Source of the DNA: Thiovibrio sp964588325
Lineage (GTDB): Bacteria; Desulfobacterota; Desulfobulbia; Desulfobulbales; Desulfurivibrionaceae
Length of the DNA: 64,000 nucleotides
Assembly (NCBI GenBank): GCA_964588325.1
Contig: CAZPOR010000005.1
Location: forward strand, 148,093 to 212,092
Direction of reading: 5' to 3'
Below the pieces are notes generated by a model. It was not told the DNA's origin. It made no database searches and saw nothing but the letters and a program-made list of their open reading frames with translations. Shown here one piece after another: positions 59,194 to 64,000 of the stretch. The translations under genes were made by a program, and so were the position numbers. Positions within the stretch are counted from its first letter, which is position 1, and every line of letters starts with the position of its first letter.

Positions 59194-60433
59194 CATCATA
59201 AAAATCGCCGCCAAAAACCTCCTGCGCTACAAACGGAGAACCCTGCTGACCACCGCCCTGATCGCCCTCGGCGTGGTCTCGGTTCTTCTTTTCATCGCCG
59301 TGTCCGGCTCCTTCAAAAGCCTGATGATCGGCCAGATCACCGATTCGGTCATGGGCCATGTGCAGATTCACCGCAAGGGCTATGTGGCCTCCATCGACAA
59401 CCTGCCGCTCAATCGCAACCTCAACGCCAAGCAGATGGCAAAGGTCGAAGAGATCCTCCGCGCCGAACCGGCGGTGGAATCCTTCACCCTCCGGCTCAAA
59501 CTCGGGGCCATGTTCAGCAACTTCACCGAAACGACCAACATCCGCCTCAACGCCGTGGTCCCGGAGGACGAATTCAGGGCCATGCCGCTGCTCGCTTCCC
59601 GCGTCTCGGAGAAAAAAACGGGCGAGGAATTGCTCGCCCCGGGCGGCGTCCTGATTCCGGCGCTGCTTGCCAAGGGCATGCAGGTCACGGTGGGGGATAC
59701 CGTGGTGCTGGTGGCCACCAACCGGGACGGTTCGGTCAATGGCAAGCCTTTTACGGTGCACGGCGTTCTTGATGGCATTTCCGGGCCAGGCGGCCGGGAT
59801 GGCGCCATCCACCTCGACGATGCCAAGGAGCTGCTGCGGATCAGCGGGATGGAAATCAGCGAGATCGCGGTGCGCCTCAAGGACATCGACGACCTGCCCG
59901 CGGTGACCGCGCGCCTCGAACAGCAGCTCGGGGGGCTCACCAACAAGGAGGGCAAACCGGTCTTCGAGATACACACCTGGGAAAAACTCTCGCCCTTTTA
60001 CAATATCGCCAAGATGATCGACCTGATGACCCTTTTCATCAAGGTCATGCTGGTGGCCATCGTTCTGGTCAGCATCATGAACGTGATGATCATGGCGGTC
60101 TACGAGCGGATCGGCGAAATCGGCACCATCGCGGCCATCGGCACCACGCCCGGCAAGATACTTTCTCTTTTTCTTGCCGAGGGGTTCCTGTTGGCCATTG
60201 CCGGCACGGTGACAGGCACGGTCATCAGCCTGCTGGCCATTGCCGGGCTAAACAGCGCGGCAATTACCTTCAACTTCGGCATGCAGACCGGGCTGCTCCT
60301 GCAGCCGGCCATCTCGGCAGGCCAGATTGCGCCCATCCTGGCCATGGTCATCCTCATCTCCGTGCTGGCCAGCCTGCAGCCCGCCTGGAAGGCTGCGAAA
60401 ATGGACCCCATTGCCGCGCTCAGGCATGTATAA
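59186..60433 (+). CDS. ABC transporter permease, FtsX/MacB-like
   Basis: 415 residues. An N-terminal membrane helix (RRTLLTTALIALGVVSVLLF), a large periplasmic MacB-type core domain and three C-terminal helices (MLVAIVLVSIMNVMIMAVYE, IGEIGTIAAIGTTPGKILSL) are visible. It belongs to the mechanotransmission permeases such as LolC/E and MacB. The start lies inside the upstream ATPase gene. It pairs with that ATPase. Confidence 0.93.
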   Translation: MRNIIKIAAKNLLRYKRRTLLTTALIALGVVSVLLFIAVSGSFKSLMIGQITDSVMGHVQIHRKGYVASIDNLPLNRNLNAKQMAKVEEILRAEPAVESFTLRLKLGAMFSNFTETTNIRLNAVVPEDEFRAMPLLASRVSEKKTGEELLAPGGVLIPALLAKGMQVTVGDTVVLVATNRDGSVNGKPFTVHGVLDGISGPGGRDGAIHLDDAKELLRISGMEISEIAVRLKDIDDLPAVTARLEQQLGGLTNKEGKPVFEIHTWEKLSPFYNIAKMIDLMTLFIKVMLVAIVLVSIMNVMIMAVYERIGEIGTIAAIGTTPGKILSLFLAEGFLLAIAGTVTGTVISLLAIAGLNSAAITFNFGMQTGLLLQPAISAGQIAPILAMVILISVLASLQPAWKAAKMDPIAALRHV

Positions 60434-60473
60434 TTGCCCAAACACATAACCCCCTTTTTTCAAGGAGACGATC

Positions 60474-60677
60474 ATGTGGTGTTCCCCCCATTTTTTCAGC
60501 CCGTTCTTTTTCTGGTTCAAGCCGTTTTTCGGCCTCATCCTCTTCGCTCTGCTGGCCTTCCTGCTTTTTCGCCTGCTGCGCCGGGATGATTCCCGCAATT
60601 GTCCGCAGCAGGAATTGACAGCCCTGCGCGAGGAGGTTCGCGCCTTGCGGCAGAGCATGAAGGAGCCGGGGCAATGA
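60474..60677 (+). CDS. Small single-pass membrane protein
   Basis: 67 residues. An aromatic N-terminus (HFFSPFFFWFKPFFGLILFA) forms one membrane segment and is followed by a charged helical tail (LTALREEVRALRQSMKEPGQ). A good site (AAGGAGA) precedes ATG 60474. Its stop overlaps the next ATG (ATGA). It may be an accessory subunit of the transporter; I know no family. Confidence 0.72.
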   Translation: MWCSPHFFSPFFFWFKPFFGLILFALLAFLLFRLLRRDDSRNCPQQELTALREEVRALRQSMKEPGQ

Positions 60678-61417
60678 ACGCAACGACCAGACTGCTGCCC
60701 GCGTTCCTCCTGCTGCTGCTGACCCTGGCCGCCCCGGCCCTGGCCCTGGACGGCAACGCCATCCTTGCCAAGGTGGACCGCAACCTGCAGCCCCAGTCCT
60801 ATGAAATGTACCGGAAGCTGATCAATATCGAACCGGACGGCACCAAGAAGGAGTTTGTCCTCTACAGCCTCAAGAAAGGCGCCGACAAGGTGGTGGCCCT
60901 GTTCCTTTCGCCGGCCAGCGACAAGGGCCGCGCCACCCTGCGGCTCGGCGACAACATGTGGCTCCACATCCCCAATGTGGGCAAGCCCATCCGCATCACC
61001 AGCCTGCAATCGGTGGTGGGCGGGGTTTTCAACAATGCCGACATCCTGCGCCTTGATTACGCCACGGAATACTCGGTGGAAAAGACCGTGGAGCAGGGCG
61101 AGAACTACCTCCTGACCCTCAAGGCCAAAAGCGGTGCCGTGGCCTACGACACAATCGAGATGCTGGTGAACAAAAAAGCCCTGGTGCCGACCTCCGTCGC
61201 GTGCTACGCGGTGAGCGGCATGCTGATCAAGACCCTGCACTACAAGGAGCTCAAGGATTTCGGCGACGGACTGAAGCGCCCCTCGGTGATAGAAACGGAC
61301 AGCCCCCTGTACAAGGGCTACAAGTCGGTCATGATCTATGCCAAAATCCGGAAAAAAGAGATGGCCGACGAGATCTTCACCCTCAACGCCTTGCCCCGGA
61401 TCGAGGAGCTGCGGTGA
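60674..61417 (+). CDS. LolA-like outer membrane lipoprotein-sorting protein
   Basis: 247 residues. A signal peptide (PAFLLLLLTLAAPALA) is followed by a LolA-like half-barrel seen in outer membrane lipoprotein-sorting proteins (NLQPQSYEMYRKLINI, ADKVVALFLSPASDKGRATL, NMWLHIPNVGKPIRITSLQS, DYATEYSVEKTVEQGENYLL, YKSVMIYAKIRKKEM). The family probably carries a lipid or lipidated cargo across the periplasm. Start ATG 60674 overlaps the previous stop; its own stop overlaps the next GTG. It is the periplasmic link between the ABC transporter and the outer membrane protein. Confidence 0.87.
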   Translation: MNATTRLLPAFLLLLLTLAAPALALDGNAILAKVDRNLQPQSYEMYRKLINIEPDGTKKEFVLYSLKKGADKVVALFLSPASDKGRATLRLGDNMWLHIPNVGKPIRITSLQSVVGGVFNNADILRLDYATEYSVEKTVEQGENYLLTLKAKSGAVAYDTIEMLVNKKALVPTSVACYAVSGMLIKTLHYKELKDFGDGLKRPSVIETDSPLYKGYKSVMIYAKIRKKEMADEIFTLNALPRIEELR

Positions 61418-62727
61418 AAACAGCGCCCCACGGGCAGACCTTTGCCGCCCTGCTCGGACTCCTCTCGCTTGCCGCCTTCCCCGCCTTGGCCGGGGCGGAA
61501 GAGGAATACGGCTTCGACCTGGAGGAGTTCGAAAAAAAAGACCGGGCATGGGGAGGGTATGTGGAGGCCAAATGGGACCGGAGCGATATCAACCAGGACG
61601 GAGCCCTCTCCTCCCTCAATTTGTACAAAGACCCGCGTTCCTCCCTGGAGAGCCTGAGCTCAACCCTCCAGCTTGACGGCCGCGTGAGCCAGGGGATGAC
61701 AACCTTCAACTGGGTTCTGCAGGCAACCGGCGCGCAGGACGATCTTGCCTGGAGCGACCGGGCGGATGTTTTTGAAGGGTATGCCAGCCTCAAGGCATCC
61801 CCGAACCTCACCCTCGATCTGGGCAAAAAGGTTTTCAAGTGGGGCAAGGGATACGCCTGGAATCCGGTGGGCTTCATCGACCGGGCCAAGGACCCAAACA
61901 ACCCGGAAGAGGCCATGGAAGGGTATCTCGGGGCGGGCTTTGATCTGATCAAGAGCTACGGCGGAGCGTTGCAGACCGTGGCCCTCACCGGTGTGGCCCT
62001 GCCTGTCTGGCAAGGGGTGAACGAGGATTTCGGCGAGCGGGAGAATGTGAATCTGGCGGCCAAGCTCTACCTGCTGTACAAGGATACGGACATCGATCTG
62101 CTCTGGTACGGCGGCAACAGCCGGACCACCCGCTATGGGGTGGATTTTTCCAAAAACCTGGCCGCCAACCTGGAGGTGCATGGCGAGCTGGCCCATATCC
62201 CCAAACAGCGATACAAGGTGCTCAGCGGGGATACCCTTGCCCTGCGGGAAACCAGCGACACCAGCTATCTCCTGGGCGCCCGCTACCTGACGGAAACCGA
62301 CCTCACCGCCATTGTCGAGTTCTATCACAACGACGACGGCTACACCGAGCAGGAAGCGGATCGCTTTTTTCAGCTCGTTGCCGACGGCTACAGCCAGTTT
62401 CTGACAACGGGGAACGACGCCCTGCTCCAGCGGGCGGAGGCCGCCTCCGAATCCGGATACGACCGCGCGCAAAACGGGCGCAACTACCTCTATGCCCGCC
62501 TCACCCAAAAGGAGCCCTTTGACATTCTCTACTTCAGCCCCGGAATAACCGCCATCGTCAACCTCGACGACCAGAGCCGTTCCATCAGCCCGGAAATTGT
62601 CTACACCGGATTTACCAACTGGGAAACGCGCCTGCGCTTTTCCTGGCTCAGCGGCGCCGAATCGAGCGAATACGGCGAAAAACAGAACAGCAACAAACTG
62701 GAGCTGAGGGCTCGTTATTTCTTCTGA
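61414..62727 (+). CDS. Putative outer membrane beta-barrel
   Basis: About 437 residues. A signal peptide (ALLGLLSLAAFPALAGA) is followed by alternating strand-like segments (LTLDLGKKVFKWGKGYAWNP, NVNLAAKLYLLYKDTDIDLL, LTAIVEFYHNDDGYTEQEAD) and a C-terminal aromatic residue (ELRARYFF), typical of porin-like barrels. I chose GTG 61414 because it overlaps the upstream TGA (GTGA). It is the outermost partner of the operon; the substrate is unknown. Confidence 0.78.
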   Translation: MKTAPHGQTFAALLGLLSLAAFPALAGAEEEYGFDLEEFEKKDRAWGGYVEAKWDRSDINQDGALSSLNLYKDPRSSLESLSSTLQLDGRVSQGMTTFNWVLQATGAQDDLAWSDRADVFEGYASLKASPNLTLDLGKKVFKWGKGYAWNPVGFIDRAKDPNNPEEAMEGYLGAGFDLIKSYGGALQTVALTGVALPVWQGVNEDFGERENVNLAAKLYLLYKDTDIDLLWYGGNSRTTRYGVDFSKNLAANLEVHGELAHIPKQRYKVLSGDTLALRETSDTSYLLGARYLTETDLTAIVEFYHNDDGYTEQEADRFFQLVADGYSQFLTTGNDALLQRAEAASESGYDRAQNGRNYLYARLTQKEPFDILYFSPGITAIVNLDDQSRSISPEIVYTGFTNWETRLRFSWLSGAESSEYGEKQNSNKLELRARYFF

Positions 62728-62791
62728 GCAGCCCCTGGCAGAGCACCGTCGCCGTAGGTATATCCACCGATTTCCGCGCCAATACGACACT

Positions 62792-62904
62792 TTTTACACC
62801 ACCTCGCCCTGTTGCCTGTTGACATCCGTTGTGTAAAACGCTATTTTCCCACGTTACCATGCACCCTTACACACGGAGAAAACCGCCGCTTCGCTCAGAA
62901 GCGG
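62792..62904 (+). promoter_or_regulatory. Sigma70-like promoter, inverted repeat and leader hairpin of acsE
   Basis: TTGACA (62819-62824) and TATTTT (62842-62847) are 17 nt apart. TTTTACAC (62792-62799) and GTGTAAAA (62831-62838) form an 8-bp inverted repeat that spans the promoter, with its second arm between the -35 and -10. In the leader, CCGCTTC (62886-62892) and GAAGCGG (62898-62904) make a hairpin. acsE starts 62942. Confidence 0.6.
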
Positions 62905-62941
62905 TACACATACGATTTCAACCACAGCACGGGAGAAAACA

Positions 62942-63832
62942 ATGAAGGTAGCAGCCATCGCGGAAAGCATCAACATCATGGGCAAGAGAAGCGGCACCGC
63001 CATGAAGGAACGGAATCCCGGCCCGGTTCAGGAAATGGCCAAGGAAGAGTCCGGAGCCGGCGCCTCCTATCTGGATCTCAACATCGGACCGGCCCGCAAG
63101 GACGGCATCGAGTTGATGCCTTGGATTGTGCAGACCGTGGAAGCGGCCAGCTCCGTGCCCCTCTGCCTGGACACCACCAACACCGACGCCATGGCCGCCG
63201 GATTCAAGGTGGTGAAAAACCGCGAAGCCGCAATCATGAACTCCATCTCCGCCCAGCCCGAGCGGATGGAAAAACTCATCCCCGTTGCCGCCGAGGCCGG
63301 TTGCAATGTTATCGCCCTCTTGTGGGGACCGGAGGGCATGCCCCGCGACTCCAACGAGCGCTGCGCCATGGCCGTTGACCTGATGATGGCCCTGGCCGAG
63401 GCAGGCATCCCCAACGAAAAGATGCTCTTCGACCCGATCGGCACCCCCATCACCCTGGGCGCCGACCAGATCGCCTCCGGTCTTGAGTTCATGTCCATGC
63501 TCCAGGAGATCGCCCCCGGCGCAGGCTCCACCGTGGGCCTGTCCAACGTATCCAACGGCGTGGCCGAGCATCTGCGCAAGTACCTGGACCGCACCTACCT
63601 CATCATGCTGATGAAGTACGGGATCACCACCGCCATCGTCAACTCCTACGACAGCGAGCTCATGGCGATCTGCAAGGGCGAGCGCCAGAACCTGGTGGAC
63701 ATGGTCCATGGCATGATGGACGGCAACGATCCCGATCCTTCCGGCCTGACCGGCACCGCGCTGGAGCACTATAAAACCTATAAGGTTCTCTCCGGCCAGA
63801 ACGTGTTCAGCGAGTCCTGGCTGACTCTGTAA
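62942..63832 (+). CDS. acsE: Methyltetrahydrofolate:corrinoid iron-sulfur protein methyltransferase
   Basis: Transfers the methyl group of methyl-tetrahydrofolate to the cobalt of the corrinoid iron-sulfur protein, the last methyl step before acetyl-CoA synthase in the Wood-Ljungdahl pathway. The 296-residue pterin-binding TIM barrel has YLDLNIGPARKDGIELMPWI, LCLDTTNTDAMAAGFKVV, MLFDPIGTPITLGAD and VGLSNVSNGVAEHL. The length and motifs match AcsE well. ATG 62942 follows GGGAGA. Other CODH/ACS genes are not in the window and may lie beyond 64,000. Confidence 0.92.
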   Translation: MKVAAIAESINIMGKRSGTAMKERNPGPVQEMAKEESGAGASYLDLNIGPARKDGIELMPWIVQTVEAASSVPLCLDTTNTDAMAAGFKVVKNREAAIMNSISAQPERMEKLIPVAAEAGCNVIALLWGPEGMPRDSNERCAMAVDLMMALAEAGIPNEKMLFDPIGTPITLGADQIASGLEFMSMLQEIAPGAGSTVGLSNVSNGVAEHLRKYLDRTYLIMLMKYGITTAIVNSYDSELMAICKGERQNLVDMVHGMMDGNDPDPSGLTGTALEHYKTYKVLSGQNVFSESWLTL

Positions 63833-63887
63833 AAAAGCGGTATCATATAGAGGCCGCTTTCTCGAATCCCGGGACGGCCTTTCTCAA

Positions 63888-63917
63888 AGAGGGGGCCGCG
63901 GCTCCCTCTTTTTTTGT
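63888..63917 (+). terminator. Rho-independent terminator after acsE
   Basis: AGAGGG (63888-63893) pairs with CCCTCT (63904-63909) around a GC-rich loop, followed by a T run. A smaller AAAGCGG/CCGCTTT hairpin lies just before it, near 63835-63860. The last 80 bp of the window show no further gene start. Confidence 0.7.
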
Positions 63918-64000
63918 TTGGGGGTTTTGTGGCAGTTACAATCCTCCCATTGGCACGCAGCCGAGCACCGGAGAGGCTGCCGAAAAAGGGCTTTGCACTG

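Noticed and set aside
62792..62904. Riboswitch in the acsE leader
   Set aside because: Only a single short hairpin is visible; no cobalamin, SAM or THF aptamer pattern could be recognised.

Overview
The window is a GC-rich bacterial chromosome segment. Its gene content (AcsE methyltransferase and a RACo-like corrinoid-protein reactivator of the Wood-Ljungdahl pathway, an ABC-dependent polysaccharide locus, FlgO-family proteins, many REP-like palindromes) suggests an anaerobic Desulfobacterota (deltaproteobacterial) genome, perhaps of the Desulfobulbus group. That placement is inference from remembered families; no database search was possible.

Layout. 1-2.1 kb: a DUF4143 ATPase among palindromic repeats. 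2.1-9 kb: a minus-strand set of orphan periplasmic binding protein, sensor kinase, sigma54 response regulator and TonB-dependent receptor. Its intergenic gaps are filled by elements bounded by CACGAAGGACACGAAG inverted arms; one element carries a GxxExxY nuclease-fold gene. 9.2-23.5 kb: a minus-strand glycan operon (GTs, methyltransferases, an acyltransferase, a GNAT protein and the Wzm/Wzt exporter) with an IS3 orfA remnant. 23.7-28.4 kb: a type I secretion trio. 28.6-38.3 kb: housekeeping and envelope genes (Fe-ADH, radical SAM, lgt, M16 protease, rpe, hslO, a trypsin-like membrane protease). 38.5-42.7 kb: an operon with FlgO-family proteins and a membrane protein carrying four FliM-like motif repeats. 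43-46.2 kb: a hypothetical gene, an amidohydrolase/RfaE2 fusion, DUF1456 and a ferritin-like protein. 46.4-50.4 kb: an AT-richer restriction-modification island with a PLD-fold (BfiI-like) endonuclease, two methyltransferases and a small HTH regulator. 50.7-54.6 kb: a hypothetical protein, ferredoxin-nitroreductase, CigR-like protein and second DUF4143 ATPase. 54.7-63.8 kb: RACo-like protein, a degenerate GT, an intergenic region with a parS-like palindrome, a Gly/Met-rich exported protein, a five-gene Lol-like transport operon, and acsE.

How the parts work together. The binding protein, kinase and regulator look like a ligand-sensing circuit that controls outer-membrane uptake. The glycan operon is probably a single transcript, since several stop and start codons overlap (ATGA/GTGA). 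RACo and AcsE both serve the corrinoid iron-sulfur protein, and each has its own sigma70-like promoter with an inverted repeat. The most novel-looking items are the GxxExxY cassette and its gene-less relatives, and the FlgO/FliM-motif operon.
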